Below are positions 6,664 to 15,397 of a stretch of DNA of 64,000 nucleotides, in pieces. The notes below the pieces were generated by a model. It was given only the letters and a program-made list of their open reading frames with translations. It searched no databases and was not told the origin of the DNA. The stretch lies in assembly GCA_020638065.1 (NCBI GenBank), contig JACKJG010000003.1:1-64000 (forward strand). Direction: 5' to 3'. The first letter of the stretch is position 1. Every line of letters begins with the position of its first letter. This stretch comes from Hyphomicrobiaceae bacterium. GTDB lineage: Bacteria > Pseudomonadota > Alphaproteobacteria > Rhizobiales > Devosiaceae. A program made the translations under genes and the position numbers.

Positions 6664-7944
6664 TCAGCCCCCGATGGTCGGCAGGGTCAAGTCCCCCGAA
6701 TTCAACTTGCTGGCGGTCAATTGTGTTGTGTCCACATGCGTCGGCAGATCAAGCGCCTTCCAGACTGACAGAATCGCGTCGCGCAATTCGTAGATCATTT
6801 CGTCGTTGTGCAACGGCGTTGGCGTGATCCGCAACCGTTCCGTGCCCTTGGGCACGGTCGGGTAATTGATCGGCTGGATGTAGATATTGTGCTTGTCCAT
6901 CAGCATATCGCTGGCGGCCTTGCACAAGCGCGCATCGCCAACGATGATCGGCACGATATGCGTTTGGGTCGGCATGACCGGCAAACCGGCCTCGGCCAGA
7001 ACCTGCTTGGTCTTGGCGGCCTGCCGCTGGTGAGCCTCACGCTCGGCATTTGAAGATTTCAAGTGCTCGATGGACGCGCGCGCCGCGGCGCAAAGAGCCG
7101 GAGGCAGGGCGGTGGTGAAGATGAATTCGGCGGCGTAGGAGCGCACCGCGTCGACAATGGCGCTGCTCGCGGCGATGTAGCCGCCCATGGTGCCAAAACC
7201 CTTGGCCAGCGTGCCTTCAATCACATCGATCCGGTGCATCAGGTTTTCGCGATCGGCAATTCCGCCGCCGCGCGGACCGTAGAGCCCGACCGCATGCACT
7301 TCGTCGATATAGGTGAGGGCGTTGAACTCGTCGGCCAGGTCCAGGATCTCTTCGATCGGGGCAACATCGCCGTCCATCGAATAGACCGATTCGAAAACGA
7401 TCAGCTTTGGCCGGGCAGGGTCGACGGCTTCAAGCAGCTGGCGCAGGTGCGCCATGTCGTTGTGCCGGAAGATCTGCTTGGTCATGCCCGACTGGCGGAC
7501 GCCTGCGATCATCGAGGCATGGTTGAGTTGGTCGGAGAAGATGATGCAGTTCGGCAGAAGCCGGGCAATCGTCGAAATGCCCGCTTCGTTGGAAACAAAG
7601 CCCGACGTGAAGACCAGCGCTGCCTGTTTGCGATGCAGATCGGCGAGTGAGCGTTCGAGCTCGACCAGCGGCCGGTTTGTGCCCGAAATGTTGCGCGTGC
7701 CGCCGGCGCCGACACCCAGCGCTTCGGCTGTGTCGCGCATGGCGTCGATGACCTTCTGATTCTGCCCCATCCCCAGATAATCGTTCGAGCACCAGATCGT
7801 GATCTCGCGGGCATTGTCCTGCGCGTCCCGATAGACCGCCTTGGGAAAACGGCCTGCAATGCGTTCCAGATCGGCAAAAACGCGGTAGCGCTTTTCCTGA
7901 CGCAGTGCATCGACCGCATTCTCGAAAATGCCCTGATAATCCAT
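6664..7944 (-). CDS. hemA: 5-aminolevulinate synthase (ALAS)
   Basis: PLP enzyme that condenses glycine with succinyl-CoA to 5-aminolevulinate, the first step of haem and corrinoid synthesis by the Shemin route typical of alphaproteobacteria. 426 residues. The start is the second of two ATGs (7944), four bases after AGGAGG; the first is too close. Recognisable blocks are NDYLGMGQNQKV, GAGGTRNISGT, DEVHAVGLYGPRGGGIA and the PLP-lysine segment GTLAKGFGTMGG. The C-terminus (STVPKGTERLRITPTPLH-type region) is complete. It is a single gene ending at the shared terminator. Confidence 0.96.
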   Translation of the reverse strand: MDYQGIFENAVDALRQEKRYRVFADLERIAGRFPKAVYRDAQDNAREITIWCSNDYLGMGQNQKVIDAMRDTAEALGVGAGGTRNISGTNRPLVELERSLADLHRKQAALVFTSGFVSNEAGISTIARLLPNCIIFSDQLNHASMIAGVRQSGMTKQIFRHNDMAHLRQLLEAVDPARPKLIVFESVYSMDGDVAPIEEILDLADEFNALTYIDEVHAVGLYGPRGGGIADRENLMHRIDVIEGTLAKGFGTMGGYIAASSAIVDAVRSYAAEFIFTTALPPALCAAARASIEHLKSSNAEREAHQRQAAKTKQVLAEAGLPVMPTQTHIVPIIVGDARLCKAASDMLMDKHNIYIQPINYPTVPKGTERLRITPTPLHNDEMIYELRDAILSVWKALDLPTHVDTTQLTASKLNSGDLTLPTIGG

Positions 7945-8367
7945 CATGCCTCCTGTCGGATTTGCCGTCTTTTCGCGGCGGAACGAGTCTCGGCCCGGGG
8001 CCGTAGGTATGAAAGATCGCCTATCGGTTTGCAACCGAAAGGTCCTTGATCGGGGTCAATGCTCGCGCCTCCGGGGCACGAGGACTCGGCCATAGCGGTG
8101 CCCTCGCTCCCCAAATTGCACCTTCAAACCTGCCCAAAACCGGGGAAATGTCGCCTCCATTGCCGCAAAAGCACCATATTGGATTGAACAATCCACTCGC
8201 TTCAGGCAAACGCCAATACCTGCAAGTGATGCGATATGTCGCGCCTGCTGACCCATTTGTCTGCTGTGTCCGTATGGACACGCACGCTAACCACATGCTT
8301 TCGGCATGCTTGATGAACCCAATCGGGTTGGTTAGGGTCCGCAACGGACGTGTTACAGGAGACGATC
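7945..8367. other. Intergenic region between hemA and the acyltransferase-like gene
   Basis: About 420 bp with no gene I can support. It must carry the divergent promoters of hemA and the next gene. No strong dyad or known operator is recognised. Confidence 0.5.
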
Positions 8368-9660
8368 TTGAAAAGCTTTTCTTCCGCGAGCTTCCCAAGA
8401 GAAAATGCCGATGTGCTCGAACGGGCCCGCCAGATGGTCCGCAGCGATCCGCAGGCGCTTTTCACCGATTTTCAGTGGTTCCTTTACAAGGGCCGGGACA
8501 CGGTGTTTTACACCGCCTATTCCACCAAGAGCTTCGATAAGGACGGCATCGTCAATCTCGTTGCGGAGATGGTCGCGCTCGCGCCTCAGCTTACGCACGG
8601 ATTTGTCGGCGCCCAGCCTGGCCAGCCGTTTCCCAAGCACATGCTCGATGCGATCACTTCCGTCGAAACGGTCGAGAGCTTTGACGGCTATCCCGACAAG
8701 TGGCTTTCGAAAAGCCTGGACATTCTCGATCATATGGAACTTCCACTGTTCCGCGTCATGGTCGCGCAACTGGCCGATGGCCCCGATGAGCATGGACGGC
8801 GGTCGCTCATTCAAGTGCGCGCCAGTCATGCGGTGATGGAAGGAGCCGATTCCGCCCTCCTGACGCGCTCGCAGTCCGCTGATCACGGCATCATGTCGGA
8901 CAAGGACAATCGAATCAGCATCTGGACGCGCATCAAGAGCACCCTGCGGGCCTGGTCGATGACGACGGGTTACCTGCTTGCCGGGATTCTTTTGGCGCCA
9001 CCCGAAAAACCGTTCGGCTTCAGAACCCTAGCGATCAGCCGCCATCGTTTGCGCCGCCTCGCCAACAAACTGGGCGTTCGCCAACGCTCTCTCTATTTTG
9101 CTTTGGTCACCTACGCATTGAACGGCGACGGCAAGGACAAGAACCTTGCCAAGCGGGTCATTGGCATCGCCTACACCATGCTCGACACCAGCCGAAACGC
9201 GGGTGACGACGATTTCTTCCGGGTGCGTGCGCTCGAGGCCAAGTTCAAGGTGCACCAGGATTTTGAGACTTACGTCAAGGCCGTGGACGACACGGTTGGA
9301 CATATCGAGCAGAAGGACATCACGCAATTCCAGATGATGGTCAACGCGATGTTCAAAACCCTGCGTGCGCTTAACCGGGTCATTCCCGCCCTGCCGCCGC
9401 GGCGTTTCTGGCGCTTCAATGGTGCCGTCCGGATGGTGCTGACGCTCGTCCCGCCGCATCGGACCTACGGCAGTCTGACCAATGGCGTCATCGAGCCGAT
9501 TTTCTGCGGCGCCTGGCATGACGGCGTCAATATCTGCACCTTCTGCCCGGCCCGCGAGAATCTTGCGCTGAGCTTCACCATGGAAGAGCGGCTGATCGAG
9601 CATGTTGACCAGATCATGCCGTTGCTTGAGCAGATCGAAGCCCGTCACGCCAACGATTGA
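8368..9660 (+). CDS. WS/DGAT-like acyltransferase-fold protein
   Basis: About 430 residues. The start is uncertain: TTG at 8368 has AGGAG six bases upstream; a GTG at 8350 is the alternative. The layout resembles wax-ester synthase/diacylglycerol acyltransferase proteins of the condensation-domain superfamily. His154 lies in SHAVMEGADS, matching the HHxxxDG motif but with Ser for the first His and Glu for Asp. The C-terminal block (GSLTNGVIEP ... WHDGVNICTFCPARENLALS) matches the family's second half. The second, catalytic His is kept, so acyl transfer is possible, but the substrate is unknown. It could also be a non-catalytic relative. It is a single gene, not part of an evident operon. Confidence 0.6.
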   Translation: MKSFSSASFPRENADVLERARQMVRSDPQALFTDFQWFLYKGRDTVFYTAYSTKSFDKDGIVNLVAEMVALAPQLTHGFVGAQPGQPFPKHMLDAITSVETVESFDGYPDKWLSKSLDILDHMELPLFRVMVAQLADGPDEHGRRSLIQVRASHAVMEGADSALLTRSQSADHGIMSDKDNRISIWTRIKSTLRAWSMTTGYLLAGILLAPPEKPFGFRTLAISRHRLRRLANKLGVRQRSLYFALVTYALNGDGKDKNLAKRVIGIAYTMLDTSRNAGDDDFFRVRALEAKFKVHQDFETYVKAVDDTVGHIEQKDITQFQMMVNAMFKTLRALNRVIPALPPRRFWRFNGAVRMVLTLVPPHRTYGSLTNGVIEPIFCGAWHDGVNICTFCPARENLALSFTMEERLIEHVDQIMPLLEQIEARHAND

Positions 9661-9775
9661 GCGAAAGTTCCATCGGGAATTCTGCGTTTGCCGGCGTGTG
9701 GGGCCGATCACTTTGCTGCCCCAATCGCGGAATAGCCTTCGCCCGAATTCGGAAGACTGAATTGGGGCACCAAAC

Positions 9776-10444
9776 ATGAAAATCAGATCAATTGGCGCAC
9801 TGACGGCTGTTGCGCTGCTTGCCGCCTGCACGACCACCAATCCCTATACCGGCGAAAGCCAGATTTCGCGCACGGCGGGTGGCGCTACCCTCGGTGCGGC
9901 GGCTGGCGCACTCGGCGGCGTGATCACCGCGAACGCAACCGGTGGCAATGCACGTATCGCCGCCCTGATCGGCGCAGGTGTCGGCGCGTTGGCAGGTGGC
10001 GCCGTCGGCGCCTATATGGACCAGCAGGAAGCCGAATTGCGCGCCCAGCTTCAGGGTACCGGGATTTCGGTCACCCGAGTTGGCGATCAGATCATCCTCA
10101 ACATGCCATCCAACATCACCTTTGATGTCGATAGTTCCGCGGTCAAACCCGCGTTCAATTCGACGCTGCAATCGGTGGCGCTGGTTCTGAACAAATACAA
10201 CAAGACTCTGGTCGACGTTTACGGACACACCGATTCCGATGGGTCCGAGGAATACAATCTCAACCTGTCACGCCAGCGCGCCGTGGCGGTCGCAAACGTG
10301 ATCGCGGGTTTCGGCGTCGATCCACGCCGCTTCTACGTCGACGGCAAGGGCGAATCGCAGCCGATCGCCTCGAACAACACCGAGGCTGGAAAGGCGGCCA
10401 ATCGCCGGGTCGAAATTCAGATTTCGCCGCTGCGCGCCAGTTAG
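9776..10444 (+). CDS. OmpA-family outer-membrane lipoprotein
   Basis: 222 residues. A lipoprotein signal peptide with lipobox LLAAC puts the lipidated Cys at residue 18. A glycine/alanine-rich region with glycine-zipper character (about 36-85, GGATLGAAAGALGG, GAGVGALAGGAVGAYM) is followed by an OmpA-like peptidoglycan-binding domain (about 100-218) with VYGHTDSDGSEEYNLNLSRQ and NRRVEIQI. The architecture matches YiaD-like proteins that link the outer membrane to peptidoglycan. The stop overlaps the stop of the convergent GT87 gene by four bases. Confidence 0.93.
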   Translation: MKIRSIGALTAVALLAACTTTNPYTGESQISRTAGGATLGAAAGALGGVITANATGGNARIAALIGAGVGALAGGAVGAYMDQQEAELRAQLQGTGISVTRVGDQIILNMPSNITFDVDSSAVKPAFNSTLQSVALVLNKYNKTLVDVYGHTDSDGSEEYNLNLSRQRAVAVANVIAGFGVDPRRFYVDGKGESQPIASNNTEAGKAANRRVEIQISPLRAS

Positions 10445-11652
10445 TCTCTGACACCATTCAGGTTTTCGGAGGGCCGGGCATTGTCCGGCCCTTTTGTTAG
10501 GGCCTGGACAAACGCCGCGCCCAGCACGATCGGGGCGACGGCAAGGCCCGAGCGGTTGAGGTCGTAAAGCAGGTGCGGCAGGGCCCAGATCGCCAACAAA
10601 AGAAGAATGTTCGCCAGGCTGCTGAGGCCGGACTTCCTGTCGGTTTCCGCCAAAATCATCATGCCGGCCAGTGGCAGGGTCATGTCATAGACGTGCAGAT
10701 AAGGCGTGATCAGCGAGGTTCCGATGAGAGCGATTGCGATGCGTTGGGAAGCCGGCTTGCGTCTCCACAACCCCCAGATCGCTGACGTGAATACCAATGC
10801 TGCGAATACGCCATGCCAGAGCAGCGCTTCTTCACCCGCAAGTCCGGCAATCCTCAGCGTCATGAATAATGACGGGATCATGAGAACGAAGGCGCCGCTG
10901 CCGTCGAGTTCGAGGCTGGTGAGCAGAGGCATGGTCTCGAACAGATAATCCCGCCAGGGGCCAACTCCGAATACGAGGGCCGAAAGGCCCGCCAATGCTG
11001 CCGAACCGGCGACTGCAACAAGGACGGATTTCCATCGTCCAGCCAGACCCCAGGCAAACGGAAGAAGCACCCCGAATTGCGGTTTGAAGGTCAGCGCCGC
11101 CGCCGAAAGACCGCCGCGCGGGCCCCCTTCCTTTGTATCGGCGAGAAGCGCCGAAAGGGACAGAAGCAGCAATCCCGTCGCGAGGTTGCCGGTTTGCCCG
11201 AAATAGAGGCTCTGAAGCGAGGCCGGCGACAAGGCGAGCGCCAGCGCAAGGGGCCACCCGATGCCTACGCTGCGGCTCCCCCACATCAGAACCGCAAGCC
11301 CGAGAAACGACCAGAGCGTCAGCGAGGCGAAATAAGGCAGCACGCCGAATAACGGAGCAACGAACAGAGAATGAGGTGGATAGGCCCAAAGCCTGAGGCC
11401 GATATCCTCACTGATCGTTTCGTGCTCGGCCGCCACAAACGCATCGGGCACATAGATTTCATTCGTGCGCCCTTCAGCAACCAGACGTCCGGCCGTATAG
11501 AGGTTGATGAAATCGCCGCCTGCCGGATTGCCATTGGCCAGTTGCAGACCATGGCCCTGGGTGATCGTTGCAAGTGCGAACGGCACGAAAAGGGCTAGGT
11601 AGCCCAGTGTGAGAACCAGCAACACGATCTCGAAAATGCGCATGCGAAACAT
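10441..11652 (-). CDS. GT87 (DUF2029) multi-pass membrane glycosyltransferase
   Basis: 403 residues with about ten hydrophobic segments and the GT-C features of the DUF2029/GT87 family: an early loop GDFINLYTAGRLVAEG with acidic residues, then LRLWAYPPHSLFVAPLFGVLPY, and later ALTFKPQFGVLLP. Relatives use polyprenyl-phosphate sugars to glycosylate lipids or polysaccharides at the periplasmic face. The specific donor and acceptor are unknown. The start is either MFRMRI at 11652 or the ATG at 11643; neither has a clear ribosome-binding site. It sits alone between OmpA and tRNA-Thr. Confidence 0.85.
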   Translation of the reverse strand: MFRMRIFEIVLLVLTLGYLALFVPFALATITQGHGLQLANGNPAGGDFINLYTAGRLVAEGRTNEIYVPDAFVAAEHETISEDIGLRLWAYPPHSLFVAPLFGVLPYFASLTLWSFLGLAVLMWGSRSVGIGWPLALALALSPASLQSLYFGQTGNLATGLLLLSLSALLADTKEGGPRGGLSAAALTFKPQFGVLLPFAWGLAGRWKSVLVAVAGSAALAGLSALVFGVGPWRDYLFETMPLLTSLELDGSGAFVLMIPSLFMTLRIAGLAGEEALLWHGVFAALVFTSAIWGLWRRKPASQRIAIALIGTSLITPYLHVYDMTLPLAGMMILAETDRKSGLSSLANILLLLAIWALPHLLYDLNRSGLAVAPIVLGAAFVQALTKGPDNARPSENLNGVRD

Positions 11653-11707
11653 GCGCGAGCATTAGCAGCGCGACATTGCCAAATCGGAAAGAGCGAGGGT
11701 CGGGGAC

Positions 11708-11782
<75 letters not shown>

Positions 11783-11924
11783 GAGTCAATGGGCCGGAAC
11801 GAAAAGCCATCGCGGCGGTCCGGCCAAAGCGGGCCGTTAGTGCCACAGGGTTGAACTGGACGCAAGCGCAAAAACGGCGCTATGAATCGCTGGATTTTCG
11901 GGCTTCTCAAACTGGAAAACGGCG

Positions 11925-12098
11925 TTGGGCACAGAGAACAAGAACAAGAGCGGATCGAAAAAGGATCGGCTTGCCGCCAAGTTGCGTGAGAACCTCAGAA
12001 AACGCAAAGACCAGGCGAAAGCGCGCGGTCTGGAGGCCGGCCGCGGAGGCCAGGGCGCATTCCGTGCGTTCAAGCCATCCGGCAATCGGGACGAGTAG
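11925..12098 (+). CDS. Small basic protein (57 aa) upstream of murA
   Basis: Frame starting at TTG 11925 and reading MGTENKNKSGSKKDRLAAKL, then RENLRKRKDQAKARGLEAG, ending SGNRDE. A short, Lys/Arg-rich protein with a DRLAAKLRENLRKRKDQARA-like core is commonly found immediately upstream of murA in Hyphomicrobiales, annotated only as hypothetical. TGGA lies eight bases before the TTG; no ATG is available in frame after the upstream stop. Its composition (helix, many basic residues) suggests a nucleic-acid or ribosome-associated role, but that is a guess. Confidence 0.7.
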   Translation: MGTENKNKSGSKKDRLAAKLRENLRKRKDQAKARGLEAGRGGQGAFRAFKPSGNRDE

Positions 12099-12266
12099 GC
12101 CCTTCTGACGCCATATTGATGACGGACAGCTTGCCCGGTAATGGCGGGTGCGATAGGAAAGCCGCCGGAATCGGGTAACCGATGGGATGGCCGGTCCGGC
12201 ATCGCGTGAACCGGTTCGATCCAACATCTGTTATTCGAAACGTTCTACTTTCAGGGATCGATATTC

Positions 12267-13571
12267 ATGGCGCGTATCAGGGTCATAGGTGGCAACCAGC
12301 TCAACGGCTCCATTCCGATTTCAGGAGCCAAGAACGCGGCTCTGCCGCTGATGATCGCGTCGCTGCTGACCGAAGAACCACTGGTTCTCAACAACGTGCC
12401 GCGTTTGGCCGACGTCAGCCAGCTGGAGAAAATTCTTGCCAATCATGGCGTCGATATCGCCGTGCATGGGCGCCGGGCACTCGATGAGGACGATCGCGGC
12501 CAGAGGATGACCTTCACTGCTGCCGAGATTGTCGACACCTGTGCGCCCTACGAACTTGTCTCGACCATGCGGGCAAGCTTCTGGGTCATCGGCCCGCTTC
12601 TGGCCCGTATGGGTGAAGCTCGCGTATCGCTTCCCGGTGGTTGTGGCATCGGCACGCGGCCGGTCGATTTCTACCTTCAGGGTTTGCGGGCACTCGGCGC
12701 CGAGATCGACATTGATGAGGGCTATGTGGTGGCCCGTGCGCCAAAAGGCGGGTTGATCGGCAATACTTTCAGATCTCCGGGTATCTCGGTGGGTGCGACC
12801 CACGTCATCATGATGGCGGCCACGCTGGCGCGTGGCACGACCACAATCGAAAATGCCGCGATGGAGCCTGAGGTCACAAACCTCGCCGAATGTCTGAATG
12901 CCATGGGCGCGCGGATCTCCGGAATCGGTACCAGAACGCTGGTGATCGAAGGTGTCGAACGTCTTCACGGCACCGAGTTCGACGTCATCCCTGACCGCAT
13001 TGAAGCGGGCACGTTCGCCATGGCGGTCGCGATGACCGGGGGCAACGTTCTCCTCAAGGGCGCACGGCCCGAGCATTTCTCTGCTGCCATTGACATCCTG
13101 CGCCAGACCGGAGTGCACCTCGAGGCCGAGGAAGACGGGTTGCGCGTTGTCCGCAACGGTAACGGGCTCGTGTCGATCGATGCGAATATCGACACCTTCC
13201 CGGGCTTTCCCACGGACCTGCAGGCGCAGTTCATGACCCTGATGACGCGAGCCAGCGGCGTTTCGCACATCAAGGAGACGATTTTCGAAAACCGCTTCAT
13301 GCACGTGGCCGAACTGGCCCGCTTTGGCGCCGACATCAGGGTCGAGGGCCAGACGGCGACAGTGACCGGCGTTCCCGAACTGCGCGGGGCGCAGGTCATG
13401 GCGACGGATTTGCGTGCGTCGGTGTCGCTGGTGATTGCCGGACTGGCGGCAAGTGGCGAAACCATCGTTTCGCGCATCTACCATCTTGATCGTGGCTTTG
13501 AGCGGCTCGAGGAAAAACTCTCGGCCTGCGGCGCCAATGTCGAACGCATAGGGGTTGGTTATCCCGACTAG
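12267..13571 (+). CDS. murA: UDP-N-acetylglucosamine 1-carboxyvinyltransferase (MurA)
   Basis: Cytoplasmic enzyme that transfers enolpyruvate from PEP to UDP-GlcNAc, the first committed step of peptidoglycan synthesis and the target of fosfomycin. 434 residues, full length. The N-terminus has GAKNAALPLMIASLL; the catalytic loop LPGGCGIGTRPVD holds Cys126 (equivalent to the fosfomycin-sensitive Cys115 of E. coli). PTDLQAQFM and YHLDRGFERLEEKL mark the C-terminal part. The block murA - DUF2948 - hisD - UPF0262/phosphatase - infA is a conserved gene order in Hyphomicrobiales. Confidence 0.98.
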   Translation: MARIRVIGGNQLNGSIPISGAKNAALPLMIASLLTEEPLVLNNVPRLADVSQLEKILANHGVDIAVHGRRALDEDDRGQRMTFTAAEIVDTCAPYELVSTMRASFWVIGPLLARMGEARVSLPGGCGIGTRPVDFYLQGLRALGAEIDIDEGYVVARAPKGGLIGNTFRSPGISVGATHVIMMAATLARGTTTIENAAMEPEVTNLAECLNAMGARISGIGTRTLVIEGVERLHGTEFDVIPDRIEAGTFAMAVAMTGGNVLLKGARPEHFSAAIDILRQTGVHLEAEEDGLRVVRNGNGLVSIDANIDTFPGFPTDLQAQFMTLMTRASGVSHIKETIFENRFMHVAELARFGADIRVEGQTATVTGVPELRGAQVMATDLRASVSLVIAGLAASGETIVSRIYHLDRGFERLEEKLSACGANVERIGVGYPD

Positions 13572-13646
13572 GGTTCTTGGCCTGCCCTTGCATATCGGTC
13601 CCGCTGACCCACATGAGGGCGCAACACAAATAGACTGGACAGCCCC

Positions 13647-14072
13647 ATGCCCGATTTGAAGCTTTTGGCCCTCGACCAGGAAGATCTCGACGTCATCTCC
13701 GCCTTCACCCAGGATGCGGTCATGCGCGTTGAGGATGTGGGCTATGCCCAGCGCGACCGGCGCTTTGCCTTGCTGATGAACCGCTATTGCTGGGAAGATG
13801 GCAGTCAGGCCAGAAAAGGCGTCCGCAAGCGGACGGCCCTCAGGTTCGACAACGTCACAGGCCTGAACTCCAAAGGCATCAATCTCAATGCCCGCGACGG
13901 CGTTCTGGAACTGCTCACCATCCGCTTCGACGTGACCGACGACCCGGAGGGCAAGATTACCTTGACCTTTTCCGGCGGCGGAGAGATTGAGCTTGTGGTG
14001 GAATGCCTTGAGGCACGCCTGCACGATCTGGGCGCAGCCTGGGCAGCACAGGCAACGCCCCGGCACGACTGA
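13647..14072 (+). CDS. DUF2948 family protein
   Basis: 141 residues, starting MPDLKLLALDQEDLDVISAF. It matches the DUF2948 family, short alphaproteobacterial proteins of unknown function found between murA and hisD. Visible features are a mixed alpha/beta composition, a basic middle segment (RKGVRKRTALRFDNVTGLN) and an acidic C-terminal beta segment. No signal peptide or membrane helix. Its fixed position suggests a housekeeping role. Confidence 0.9.
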   Translation: MPDLKLLALDQEDLDVISAFTQDAVMRVEDVGYAQRDRRFALLMNRYCWEDGSQARKGVRKRTALRFDNVTGLNSKGINLNARDGVLELLTIRFDVTDDPEGKITLTFSGGGEIELVVECLEARLHDLGAAWAAQATPRHD

Positions 14073-14098
14073 ACCAACCTTTAGGGGCAGCATTTTCG

Positions 14099-15397
14099 AT
14101 GGCCATGTTTCTCTCCAGCAGCGATCCTGATTTTGAGAGCCGATTCGACGCCCTGCTTTCGGCCAAGCGGGAAACCAGCCAGGAAGTCGATGACACGGTC
14201 AAGGCGATCATTTCCGACGTTCGCGCGCGCGGAGATGCTGCTCTGGTTGAGTACACACATCGTTTTGACCGGATGGACATTGATGCATCGGGCCTCAGGG
14301 TCGACGCCGAGACCGTCGAACGCGAAGCCGCCACGGTGCCGCAAGACGTTCTGGATGCGCTCCAGATTGCCCATGATCGCATCGCATCGCATCATTCCAA
14401 ACAGCGGCCTGACGACCACATCTATACCGACGATCTGGGCGTGAAGCTCGGCATCCGCTGGACGCCGGTCGATGCCGTGGGACTCTACGTGCCCGGCGGA
14501 CTGGCCTCCTATCCGTCATCGGTCCTGATGAACGCGGTGCCCGCCAAGGTCGCTGGCGTCGAACGGCTGGCCATGGTCGTGCCAACCCCCGATGGGATCA
14601 TCAACCCCACCGTCATGGCGGCCGCAAAATTGGCAGGTGTCACCGAAATCTATCGGGTTGGCGGTGCGCAGGCCATTGCCGCTTTGGCATTCGGAACCGA
14701 AACGATTGCGCCCGTCGCCAAGATCGTTGGGCCGGGCAACGCCTATGTGGCGGCAGCCAAACGCCAGGTGTTCGGCACAGTCGGTATCGATATGATTGCC
14801 GGCCCCTCCGAAGTCATCGTCATCGCCGACGGAACCGCCAACCCCGCCTGGGTTGCCGCCGACCTCCTCGCACAGGCTGAACACGGAGCCGGCGCGCAAT
14901 CCGTCGCCATCACAACGGATCCTCGATTGGCCACTGCCATCGCCGACGAAGTCGAGTCCCAACTCAAAACCCTGCGTCGCGGCGAAATCGCCGCTGAAGG
15001 TTGGCGCGAATTCGGCGCGATCATTACTGTTGACGGTCTGGAACAGGCGGTGGCGCTCTCCAATCGCTTTGCTCCCGAACACCTGGAACTGGCAGTCGAC
15101 GATCCTGACGCGCTTCTGCCTTTGGTCAGGCATGCCGGCGCGATCTTTATTGGTCATCACACGCCGGAGGCCGTCGGCGACTATGTCGGCGGCTCCAACC
15201 ATGTGCTGCCAACCGCCCGGTCCGCCCGATTCGCATCCGGGCTGGGCACGATCGATTTCATGAAGCGCACTTCGCTTCTGGGTCTGACCCCCGACGCGCT
15301 CGCGGCTCTGGCAAAACCGACAATCGACCTGGCCGAATCCGAAGACCTTCAGGCGCATGGACGCTCGGTCAGCGTCAGGATAAATCTTAAGGCATGA
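14099..15397 (+). CDS. hisD: Histidinol dehydrogenase
   Basis: Catalyses the last two steps of histidine synthesis, histidinol to histidinal to histidine, with two NAD+ and a Zn2+. 432 residues, full length. Signature segments are VPGGLASYPSSVLMN, RVGGAQAIAALAFGTETI, GPGNAYVAAAKRQVFG and DMIAGPSEVIVIAD, the Zn-region LLAQAEHGAGAQS, and a C-terminal HVLPTARSARFASGL. It overlaps the next gene by four bases (ATGA), indicating translational coupling. Confidence 0.98.
   Translation: MAMFLSSSDPDFESRFDALLSAKRETSQEVDDTVKAIISDVRARGDAALVEYTHRFDRMDIDASGLRVDAETVEREAATVPQDVLDALQIAHDRIASHHSKQRPDDHIYTDDLGVKLGIRWTPVDAVGLYVPGGLASYPSSVLMNAVPAKVAGVERLAMVVPTPDGIINPTVMAAAKLAGVTEIYRVGGAQAIAALAFGTETIAPVAKIVGPGNAYVAAAKRQVFGTVGIDMIAGPSEVIVIADGTANPAWVAADLLAQAEHGAGAQSVAITTDPRLATAIADEVESQLKTLRRGEIAAEGWREFGAIITVDGLEQAVALSNRFAPEHLELAVDDPDALLPLVRHAGAIFIGHHTPEAVGDYVGGSNHVLPTARSARFASGLGTIDFMKRTSLLGLTPDALAALAKPTIDLAESEDLQAHGRSVSVRINLKA

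Noticed and set aside
8021..8398. 125-residue minus-strand frame between hemA and the acyltransferase-like gene
   Set aside because: No ribosome-binding site, no family features, and it overlaps the start of the plus-strand gene.
12321..14093. 590-residue minus-strand frame opposite murA and DUF2948
   Set aside because: Shadow of two well-supported genes; composition is Arg/His/Gly-heavy without domain motifs.
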